A DNA stretch of 64,000 bases from Anagrus nilaparvatae. Lineage: Eukaryota; Arthropoda; Insecta; Hymenoptera; Mymaridae. The DNA lies in assembly GCA_022575985.1 (NCBI GenBank), contig JAKSXM010000040.1, positions 14,216,001-14,280,000 of the forward strand, written 5' to 3'. Both the position numbers and the translations under genes were made by a program. This document shows positions 55,787-64,000 of this stretch, one piece after another (the stretch's first letter is position 1; every line of letters begins with the position of its first letter). The notes under the pieces are model-generated. The model had not been told where the DNA came from. It made no database searches and saw only the letters and a list, made by a program, of their open reading frames with translations.

Positions 55787-56711
55787 CTTCTGTCAAAGTT
55801 AATTGAAACTTCAGATACTTAAACATGTTTTTTAAATTTTTAGTGTTTAGGGTTTATCACTGCTCTCACGAAACCAGGTTATTTTCATTTTAAATTGCTA
55901 ACAAATATGACTTACATAGATAATTATCGTTTTTTGTCAAAAAATTAGTAAAAATTAGCCTCTTAGCAAATTATAAATACATTAATATTATACATTTTTC
56001 TATTTTTCTCTTTCTTTTCGTATGGGCTTCACCTTTATTTGCAATATTATTTATTTTTTTTTCTAATCTTAGTTCCATCAAATTTAACATGGTGGGTGGC
56101 ATAATTTTCATTGTAATCAAATAAGGTGGGTGGCGTACTTACCTTTTGTACCAGTCCTTTTGTTTTTCTTTTTGTCGGGGGAGGAACATAGAACAATGTA
56201 TTGTTTATTTAATAATTAAACATAGTCTTGTTACTTAATTACTCTTCAGTACTACATTTCTTGATTTACCTTTTTTTTTGAGACTATTTTCTTTAAGCTT
56301 TGTTCTTTGTTTTGCTTGGAATCGTGAAAGCATTGTCCTTTTAATTACCTATTAATTTTTAAATGCTATGCTTTATATTGTTGATCTAGGCGAATCAATG
56401 TTTCTGTTTAATTTTTTAATTATCATGATTATGACTGGAGGTCTCAATAGATTGTCAGATACTCTGATCTGGTAGATGGTGCTGAAGATTGTATTTTATT
56501 GTCAAACCATTGTATTTTACTGTCAAACTATTGCCTTTCATTGTCAAATTTATATTTTTATATTGTCAAAAGATTACTTATTTTAGAATCATTTTAGAAT
56601 CAAAATTATTGTATATATACTATTATTATAAACTAAATTATATTTTATTGTTAATTAATTTTTAAAACTAAATCTTTATTTTTTATAAGCTTTTGTATTA
56701 ACATTCTACTC

Positions 56712-56731
56712 CGCAGAATGGGTGGGTGGGA
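56712..56731 (+). promoter_or_regulatory. Polypurine tract of the non-autonomous element
   Basis: GCAGAATGGGTGGGTGGGA directly precedes the 3' LTR. The same motif with one change (AGAATGGGTAGGTGGGA on the minus strand) precedes the LTR at 60,970. GGTGGGTGGC also occurs twice inside (56,091 and 56,125). Confidence 0.75.
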
Positions 56732-56954
56732 TGTTCCAGTATATATATGTATTATATGTATTATACGTCTCTTTGTATTATGTATCTTATTATATTGCGC
56801 ATGACAGCGCCTCTATTGTATAAATGCGGTCGAGAGCTCAGTTCGCTCTGCGACACCGCCATGAACACACACTGCAATTATATACTACAATAACAATAAT
56901 GACTGCCGCAATACATATTTATTATAAACCTCAAATCCATTCCATCAAGGAACA
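56732..56954 (+). repeat. 3' LTR of the non-autonomous element
   Basis: 223 bp, the direct-repeat partner of 54,607-54,829, ending GGAACA, which mirrors its TGTTCC start. Confidence 0.92.
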
Positions 56955-56959
56955 TTTTA

Positions 56960-57440
56960 TGAAAAAAGTTTTGAAAAAAAAAATTTCGAAAAATTACGTA
57001 TCCGATGGAGAAATCCTTTACAAACGATAATTTTAGATATTTGTACTTTCATAGGAAAAAATTATGTATTACATCCTATAATAAAAAAAATTTTGGCGTT
57101 TTTTGTATTTTTTGGCGACAAAAATTTTGAGAAAAAAATTTTGAAAAAATTAAGTATCAGGTCCAAAAAATTACTATATACGATATTTCTAAAACTAGTA
57201 CTTCCACAGAAATAAATCAAGTACTGCGTCCAAAAGGAAAAAAAAAATTGTCATTTTTTGTATTTTTTGGTGAAAAAAATTTTTTAAAAATAAATTATAA
57301 GATTCTAGATATCGAGTAAAAACGATACTTCTAGATATCAGTACTTTCATGGAAAAAAATGAGGTATTACATCCAAATTAAAAGTACCTCGAGATTTTTT
57401 GGTAAAAAAAATTTTGAAAAAAAAATTAGGTCTTAATATC
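56960..57440 (+). repeat. Satellite-like monomers, right of the LTR element
   Basis: Three monomers with anchors at about 57,045, 57,200 and 57,348 (A, B, C), ending in the same TTAGGTCT...GTGAAATATCACCGGTTACAG bridge that precedes the X repeat elsewhere. Confidence 0.7.
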
Positions 57441-57449
57441 GTGTTGGCT

Positions 57450-57505
57450 GTGAAATATCACCGGTTACAGTCCAGCATACATACATACATACATACATTC
57501 ATACG

Positions 57506-57547
<42 letters not shown>

Positions 57548-57665
57548 GACTTTATTTAAAAACCGGTTTTTTAGCTTCCTGAGGTCTCAAAACGTGCTTA
57601 TATGCCAAAATATCGAAAATCAAAATTTCACCTATCACAAAGGTTCCTCTATGAGAAACCAAAAA
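57450..57665 (+). repeat. X repeat with (CATA)n(CA)n core
   Basis: CACCGGTTACAGTCCAGCAT, (ACAT)n, (AC)n, then AAACCGGTTTTTTAGCTTCC, TGAGGTCTCAAAACGTGCTT and the hairpin GGTTCCTCTATGAGAAACC. It is the clearest copy of the family seen also at 51,845-52,005 and in the giant inverted repeat. Confidence 0.8.
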
Positions 57666-58951
57666 TAAATAATTTAACCCAGAACCAGTAACGAAATTGC
57701 AACGTTCTTCCTTTATAATTAAGTATAAAGTTAGCGGCCACTGCAAATTAATGTTTTTTTTTATATAAATAAATATTTAATTTATTAAATGTTTGTTTTA
57801 TAAGAGGAAAACAGAGCCACTTGCTAAATCAAAGGGGTTAAAATGAATTGGATAGGGGAATTTATTTGCTTTTGCATTTCATGCATAAAAAAGCGTTTTT
57901 TAAGGTTTTTGGTGTCTGTGTTACGTTTATTTATTTCTAAGTATTAGTATTTATGAACTGCGACCTATATGTAAATAAATCGTTTATGAGATATATAGTC
58001 CTTTTTACCTTGCGTCTATTCGTGACTCATGGCAGGAAAGGATTAGTTCAATTTAAATAAAATAGAAAGGTTAAAATGTATAACTTTATTTGATATAATT
58101 AGTAATTATTATTAAATGTTAAGATAAATAAATATTATAAATAAATATTAACTATTAATGAAAAGTATTATTAAATGTTGTTTTAATATTATTATAAGTT
58201 AAATTTATTACAAATTTCGCTTAAAATAATTAAGTTAACCAGTCCAATCTGGAAGTCACCACTGAATTTAAATCTACACCCGAGTGTCGGAACTACTATA
58301 AGAAGACATTAAGCTTAAAAGAAAGGAACCTTCGGATTTCACCTCTATATATAGTGATAAGAGTATTTGTCCTGTCATCAAAATCTATTTTTATTTTTAA
58401 GTATGGGGAAAGTTCCATGCCAATGTTTTGCATTCGTGGTCCAACACCCGCTGAGTTGATAAGTAGTCAATATTATATTATGTTTCTTCAGGTATCAAAA
58501 TATTTATGCTTGGTACATTTTTTCCAAGTCATGCTAGATATTAAGCAACTATTGACTTACGCAATTTATTTTTTATATCACGACCATTTTATTTTGGGTC
58601 TATTTTTACCTGAGCTTATACTTCCCTCTTTAGCGAAAAAAGTTTGCTTAGATTTTATAATTAACAGGCGCTAAATAGTAAGCTAAATCCGAAGTAAAAA
58701 TTGCCAAAATTATTATAAATATAAATAAAATCTAAACATTTTATTGACTTCTAAATTGCACTTAAGTTTAATTTAGATGAAATAATTTTTGGATTGGCTC
58801 TATTCTAGGGATTTACTTCATATTTTTATCTTATCTGTTAACTTAATACAAAAAGTAAAATTTTCTTAATTTATCACTATCCTACATTATCTTTTCTTTT
58901 AAAATCTAAAGCCGTAGGTGCTTTTACAAATATTTATATACAAATAAAATA
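57666..58951. other. AT-rich region, one unrecognised ORF
   Basis: An open frame at 58,354-58,674 (106 codons) contains SMPMFCIRGPTPAELISSQY followed by hydrophobic sequence. An AG acceptor-like site near 58,403 leaves open that part of it is an exon. No family recognised. Nothing else is supported. Confidence 0.35.
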
Positions 58952-59369
58952 CAGTAGTTCCTTGATTAAAGAACCCTCAAATAACGATTTTTTGACTTTT
59001 TATGAACACCAAATTTTAGAAAACTTTTTGGATTTTTTTGTTATTTTTCTTTTTTTTCTAAATTCGGTTCGTTAACAAGATGTTGTAATGTAGATCAAAA
59101 GAGCGTACATTTTTGTGAATGAAGGGCATTGTTATATTTTGGTCATTTAACTATCTTTAATTTTAGTAAATAGGATTGTTATTTAAATATATTGTATACA
59201 AAAAAGGAATTTTATTGATGCTAGCGTATATTTCGAATATTTTGGCTAGTATATATACTATATAGTTCCTATATTTAGTTTAACTATCCTAAAAGACGGC
59301 CATTTTTTAAATCCTTGAATAACAAGCGTTTTTTTGGTCCCAAAAAGTTCGTTAACTGAGGAACTACTG
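58952..59369. mobile_element. pogo/Tigger-like MITE, TA target duplication
   Basis: The left end is CAGTAGTTCCTTGATTAAAG and the right end is the inverted GTTCGTTAACTGAGGAACTACTG (quoted in part), flanked by TA on both sides (58,950-58,951 and 59,370-59,371). 418 bp with no ORF. CAGT ends, TA duplication and GTTAAC-type subterminal sequence fit the pogo branch of the mariner superfamily. An internal TTCGGTTCGTTAACAAGATG repeat lies at about 59,062. Confidence 0.8.
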
Positions 59370-59371
59370 TA

Positions 59372-60398
59372 TACTTAATTCCATAAAAATCATAACAATT
59401 TTTCTTATATATCTATTAATTTATGATTTTATACATAATAAAAACAAACCATTACTTAATTTTAATTATAATTTTAAAGTTTTTCGCCTAAATCATGTAG
59501 AATTTTTATGTTGGAGCGTTCCCCTCAATTTTTATGTATATTCTCTTCCGAGGCACAGTCCCCGCTAAGACACCGACTTATAAGCGTCTACTAATAAAAT
59601 ATATATTTTAAAGTATTATTCAAATTACTATATTCATTGTGACTCCTTTTTTTTATACATCCAATATCATTTCAGTTCAATACCAATAATAATATATGAA
59701 ATTATATTATAGCTAACGGCATCTCCACCGCATTTCTCTTTCCTTGGTACTTTCTTCGAGGTCCGGGCTTTTCTTTTTCCGAACAATGTATTTCAGTGTT
59801 TTTTTGTTATAAAATTTTTATAATTTATTTATAGCTTTACAATAATATTACTTTTGTGAAGTGAAGTGAAGTAAATTTAAGTAAAGTTTTCATAGAAATT
59901 GATGGAAATCAATTTAAAAATGGATTGTTTGACTGCACAAATTAATTTGTATAAGATTAAACTTAGTACGTGTATCTCGTGTTTTAAAGAGTTAATTAAT
60001 CTTTTTTAATAATTTAATTTGTTTATAAAATTTATTTAATTTTATTCTTTTATTAATTTTTTTTTTTTTTTATTTATATTTCATGCAACATTAAAGTTCA
60101 TACATTTTTTTTTTAACAACAAAATAAAATTCAATATTAAATATTTGTTAATGAACACAAGTAGTCCTAAAAGTGGTCATTGGAAAAATTTTTTAATTTT
60201 GGGAGTTTTTTTTTATATTAACAAAAACGCCGTATATTTGTCTATATATGGCAAAAAAACTAAAACTAGAAAAAAAAATATTTTATTATACTTAAAAAAA
60301 ATTTTAACTGAACCGTCGCACAGTATGGAAAAATGGACAAAAATCGCTCTTGGACTGAGTTTTTGAGCTATCGACTTGAAACCTGTTTTGAACGACTT
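59372..60398. other. AT-rich spacer
   Basis: No supported gene. A less AT-rich patch at about 59,715-59,785 reads as a short basic peptide on the minus strand but has no recognised match. Confidence 0.4.
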
Positions 60399-60718
60399 TA
60401 ACTATAACCAGAGATTAGTTTAGAGAGATCGCCAGAGAGATAGGAAAGGCTGACTCCGTTTTATTTTACATCGCCGAAGCTGTCACGTGGTCACTCTCTC
60501 GCATCTTTGTTTTATGCGGTTATTTGTACATATATCCTTTCTTTTCTATTTCTCCGCTTTTCTAGAAAAGAAAGGATATATTGTAAAAATAAACGTATAA
60601 AAGAAAGATGCGAGACAGTGCGACCACGTGACAGCTTCGGCGATGTAGAAAAAACGGGGACAAAATTTAACACGGGGCTGGCAATCTCTTTAAACTCATC
60701 TCTGCTATAACCCAGCAT
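60399..60718. mobile_element. Palindromic MITE (~320 bp)
   Basis: The arms (about 60,399-60,555 and 60,563-60,718) are inverted copies. Landmarks are CATCGCCGAAGCTGTCACGTGG on the left (quoted in part) against CCACGTGACAGCTTCGGCGATG on the right, and CATATATCCTTTCTTTTCT against AGAAAAGAAAGGATATATTG. The outer ends are AACTATAACCAGAGATTAGT and CTCATCTCTGCTATAACCC. No certain target duplication. Transcripts would fold into a long hairpin. Confidence 0.75.
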
Positions 60719-60769
60719 TCGTGCTGTTCCAATAAAGGATTGATTATGGCGGAACTAGGAGAAAATAAC

Positions 60770-60970
60770 TGAGACGGCCATTTAATAAAATATACCAGAG
60801 CATTTATTGATAGCGTGTGTGCACATCGCCACAACTGAGAGCGAACTCGCTTTCGCCGTAGTTACACAAAAAAGACGCTCATGCGCAGTATAAAATAAGA
60901 TACATTGTATATTATACATATATATAAAAACGCGTACAATACAATAACGTATATTACATATACCGAGACA
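60770..60970 (-). repeat. 3' LTR of the right-edge BEL/Pao element
   Basis: On the minus strand it starts TGTCTCGGTATATGTAATAT and ends near GGCCGTCTCA, about 201 bp. AGAATGGGTAGGTGGGA precedes it. The end is set by the TG/CA rule and is approximate. Confidence 0.65.
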
Positions 60971-61034
60971 TCCCACCTACCCATTCTATGAAGTAGAATG
61001 TCGAAGCAGAGGGAGCATATTCTGAGGGAGTATA

Positions 61035-61831
61035 TCCTATCCTATCCTATCCTATCCTATCCTATAGTCCTATAGATATATAAATCTTTAATTTTGTATG
61101 TTTGTTTGTTTGTCCGAAATGGATAAACTAGAAAACGATAAAAGGTAGAGACGCTGGGCTTACAGCAAAAGATGGCAAAAATTACGGGTCAAAACATAGG
61201 CTAGGTTTCGTTTCGATTGATAACGACAAAAATTTGTTATGTTGAAAAACTGAATTTTCAAGAAAAAAATTTTTATCATATTTAAAAAAAAAAACCAAAA
61301 AAACAAAAAACCGAGGAAAAATTTTACAATCAAAAAGAATTTCATTCGATTCGGGTATATTTTTTACGTATCCACCTAAATTTTCAAGGCGATCGCTTCG
61401 ATCTATCAAAAGATACAATAATTTTTCGAAAATTATAAAAGTTTAGGACTAATCTTATATATATTTCTAATTTTTATCAGTCACTGATGTAGTAACTGAA
61501 TATAGTAACTAAAAGAAACTTGAACAGCTATTATCATCAAGCAGAACCCCAGAATGGATAGTCGAGGGAAACAACGACTGCTTGTGGATCCTATGGAAGG
61601 GTAGCGAAGCTTTGTATAGCTGATCACTAATTATTAGTCTGGGTTCGTATGCCCGTAATTTTTATGATTCAGTAAATTTTAGATAATAATTCGGGTAAAA
61701 AAAGGTTATTTTACAAAATATTGAGTAACATAAAACAACATATTTTTGGAAAAATAAAGTCGCAGGGGTCCAGGTGGGTGCAGCTCCGTAGGTGGCTGCC
61801 GGGGCGAGCGAAGCGAGCCGGGGGCAGCTAG
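61035..61831 (+). mobile_element. Complete non-autonomous Helitron
   Basis: Begins with TC in a run of TCCTA units, with A before it at 61,034. It continues ATATATAAATCTTTAATTTT and a GTTTGTTTGTTTGTCCGAAA start. The 3' end has the hairpin-forming GGGGCGAGCGAAGCGAGCCG, then GGGGCAGCTAG, with T after it at 61,832. TC start, CTAG end, 3' hairpin and A/T insertion flanks fit Helitrons. No Rep/helicase gene. Confidence 0.82.
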
Positions 61832-61969
61832 TAGAATATACATGCTTAATTAATTCAATAATTACATAAATACAGTCTCAATTCTTAAAGTTCAATTTGT
61901 ATAAATTAAACGATGAGACATAATAATAAAAAACTTTTCTCAATTATTACTTGTCTCAAGCAAGACTAA

Positions 61970-64000
61970 TTAATGTATTGGCCTCCTGAGACCAGAAGTA
62001 CTTGTTCTCAAAGAAGCCACCCTTGTTAGTCCATCACTACCCTGATATGTTTTAAAAACCCTGGCTAAAGGCCATTTGGATGAAGGCATTGTCTCATCAA
62101 AACAATATCATCTACCTGTATATCACGCATCGCTTGTTTCCACTAGTGTATTTTCTGTAGTGTCTGTAGATATTCTAGGGACCAAGTTTTCCACCAGTCC
62201 TGTACCATATGCTGTACCTGTTTGTAACGTTGCGTAGGTAGTATTTTGTCGTTTAAGTAGTCAGGTTCTGGTAATATGTAAAAGTTTGATTGGTGTAGAA
62301 TCATTGATGGGCAAATTATCTGTCTATCAGTTGGATCATCAGTTAAGGGTATTAAGGGGCGCGAATTAAGAGACGCTTCTACCTGCTTAATTAATGTATA
62401 AAATTCCTCAAAAGTTAACTTATAATTACCTTACACCCTTCTTAAATGATGTTTTACTGATTTAACAGCGGCTTCCCATAAACCACCAAAGTGAGGAGAG
62501 TCAGAGGGGTTAAACACCCATGAAGTACCTTCATCAACTAATAAATTTTCTAGTTCTTGCATATGAGTAGAAGACTCAGTATAGATCTCTTTTAGAATTT
62601 TATCAGCTCCTGCAAAATTTGTACCTCTATCACTAACTAAAATATAACATTGCCCCCTAGTGAATGTAAATCTACGGAAGGCTGAAATAAAATTCTGACT
62701 GGTATAACCTGTTAATAATTTCAGGTGAACGCCACGAGAAGCCTTACAAATAAAAACTGCAAGATAAGCTTTATAAGTCTTGGAACCTCTACCACGAAAC
62801 CTTAAAATATCAATAGGTCCAGCGTAATCAACACCCGATACTCTGAAAGGTTTATCAGGTCTCTCTATTCTGAAGGAAGGGAGAAAACCCATTTTTTGAT
62901 TACAACGACTTGCGTTGCATCTTATACAACTATGACAACTATGGATAATTTTTTTAACTAAAGAACGACCTTTAATTATTTATCCATGCTTTTTGCCTAA
63001 CTGATAAGGTTAGATTAACGCCACCATGTAGAGTTTTATTTACCAGGTATCTCTATTCTGAAGGAAGGGAGAAAACCCATTTTTTGATTACAACGACTTG
63101 CATTATATCTTACACAACTATAACAACTATGGATAATTTTTTTAACTAAAGAACGACCTTTAATTATCCATGCTTCTTGCCTAACTGATGAGAAGATTAG
63201 ATTAACGCCACCATGTAGAGTTTTATTATGATGAAATCTTACTAACAGTGTGAAAAACGTATCTTTGTATGGTAATATACAAGGAAATTTTTGATTTAAA
63301 TTCATTAAAGAACTATTAAAACGACCTCCTAATCTTAACAGATTTTGATCAACAAAAGGGTTTAATCGAGCAATGGAGGAGGTTTCAATATTTGAAATTC
63401 TCTTTTAAAATATGCATGTTGAATTATATAAATCCATGTAAGTTTGGCTCTATGTTTTTCCATAACCGTAACTATAGGAAAAGATTCGTTAATTTCAATT
63501 GAATTAAACCAAAGATTAGAAAATAAACTTGAATTTGCTAAAATATTTAATTTTTTAGATTTTTTAATAATGTTAAATATGAATTTTAAAATAATTGAAG
63601 TTATTCTTAAAAGTGTACTAAGATTTGAATATCTGTTGATTAAATCCCAAACTTTAATTTCTTTATTATTAAAAGCATTGGTATTTGTATTTAAACAACT
63701 ACAATGCCAATTTGAATCGCATATATTTTTTGTTTGAAATGCATCTATTTTATCAATCAAGTGAGAATTTTTAATTAAATGACTTCCTTCCCACCATAAC
63801 GAACAAGAAAGCAATTGTTCAGGAGTGATTTCCCTGGAAATACAATCTGCTGGATTATCTCCTGATCGGACATGGTTCCAGAAAGCATCAAGAAGGAGAC
63901 TATAAATTTGAGAGCATCTATTTGCGACAAATTGATTCCATTTCGATGGATGGTCTTTTAACCAGTATAAAACATCAGTTGAATCGGTAAATAAATAAGT
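61970..64000 (-). pseudogene. BEL/Pao RNase H-integrase, C-terminal part of pol
   Basis: From the edge: FTDSTDVLYWLKDHPSKWNQF (RNase H end, quoted in part), then LLSCSLWWEGSHLI in 63,362-63,814. After stops, 63,036-63,305 has the integrase HHCC finger (LHGGVN ... CYSCVRYNA). The finger region is duplicated in tandem (62,860-63,046 and 63,047-63,228). The core 62,431-62,892 has GVDYAGPID, VSDRGTNFAGA (SDR where SDN is usual) and SPHFGGLWEAAVKSVKHHL. Further frames give ASLNSRPLIPL and WWKTWSLEYLQTLQ (about 62,130-62,390). Broken by stops and the duplication. Confidence 0.82.

Larger units (their letters stand above)
54607..56954 (+). mobile_element. Complete non-autonomous LTR retrotransposon with 5-bp TSD
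   Basis: Near-identical 223-bp LTRs (54,607-54,829 and 56,732-56,954) run TGTTCC...GGAACA in the right copy. The target duplication is TTTTA (54,602-54,606 and 56,955-56,959). The internal region starts TCTGGTCATTCGAGCC (probable primer-binding site) and ends with the purine-rich GAATGGGTGGGTGGGA. The 1.9-kb interior has no pol domain, so it must be mobilised in trans. The LTR and purine tract resemble those of the BEL/Pao at 60,770-64,000, the likely autonomous relative. Confidence 0.9.
60770..64000 (-). mobile_element. BEL/Pao element truncated by the window edge, with nested Helitron
   Basis: On the minus strand: RNase H-integrase (64,000-about 61,970), 3' non-coding region interrupted by a Helitron (61,035-61,831), a purine tract and the 3' LTR (60,970-60,770). 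The LTR is diverged but related to that of 54,607-56,954 (GTATCTTATT.TAT..TGCGCATGA and GTTCGCTCTC shared). The 5' part of the element lies beyond 64,000. Confidence 0.8.

Noticed and set aside
59715..59785. Less AT-rich patch reading as a basic peptide on the minus strand
   Set aside because: Too short, no recognised family and no clear splice boundaries.
60145..60366. 73-codon frame with lysine-rich segments
   Set aside because: Rich in A-run lysine codons, no motif, no splice or promoter support.

Overview
This is an AT-rich eukaryotic window, most likely from an arthropod and probably an insect. It holds poly(A/T) runs, microsatellites and layered transposable elements, plus one recognisable host exon. 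That exon (52,760-52,997, + strand) carries an adenylyl cyclase segment: the last membrane span, then the linker into the second catalytic domain, with consensus splice sites at both ends. The flanking sequence is therefore probably large, repeat-filled intron. No rRNA, tRNA, CRISPR array or bacterial-type operon was seen.

Layout. 203-2872: an internally deleted DNA transposon with terminal inverted repeats and a broken transposase-like gene. 3675-5414: back-to-back integrase fragments of BEL/Pao (-) and Ty3/gypsy (+) elements. 5358-6102: a TTAA-flanked MITE. 6250-7330: unrecognised ORFs. 9563-10230: a foldback repeat. About 10,350-27,293: a decayed Maverick/Polinton (adintovirus-like) element. 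Its order is DNA polymerase B C-terminus, packaging ATPase, small basic-hydrophobic protein, phospholipase A2-like protein, integrase with chromodomain, penton-like protein, glycine-rich minor capsid-like protein, double-jelly-roll-type major capsid protein, a conserved unknown, an adenain-like protease and a last unknown ORF. A 7.3-kb BEL/Pao retrotransposon (16,499-23,837, - strand) sits inside the minor capsid-like gene, bounded by a perfect 5-bp target duplication.

27,712-31,100: giant inverted repeats. 31,690-32,400: Helitron-like pieces. 32,420-33,405: a Mutator-like transposase with a DnaQ-type exonuclease tail. 34,631-43,552: a large Ty3/gypsy element (- strand) with gag, protease, RT, RNase H, integrase and an extra zinc-knuckle ORF. 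44,700-47,450: Helitron copies interrupted by a long-TIR element. 48,050-50,600: a BEL/Pao gag-protease-RT fragment with a 24-residue tandem repeat. 50,930-57,430: an array of ~150-bp monomers arranged in ~460-bp triplets, interrupted by the host exon, minisatellites and a complete non-autonomous LTR element (54,607-56,954). 58,952-59,369: a pogo/Tigger-like MITE. 60,399-60,718: a palindromic MITE. 60,770-64,000: a BEL/Pao element (- strand) running off the right edge, with a Helitron (61,035-61,831) in its 3' non-coding region.

The transposon genes are almost all broken by stops, frameshifts or lost catalytic residues, so the elements look like fossils. The nesting order can be read directly: the Polinton is older than the BEL/Pao in it, and the satellite array is older than the LTR element in it. 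Family names come from remembered protein motifs, since no search could be run.
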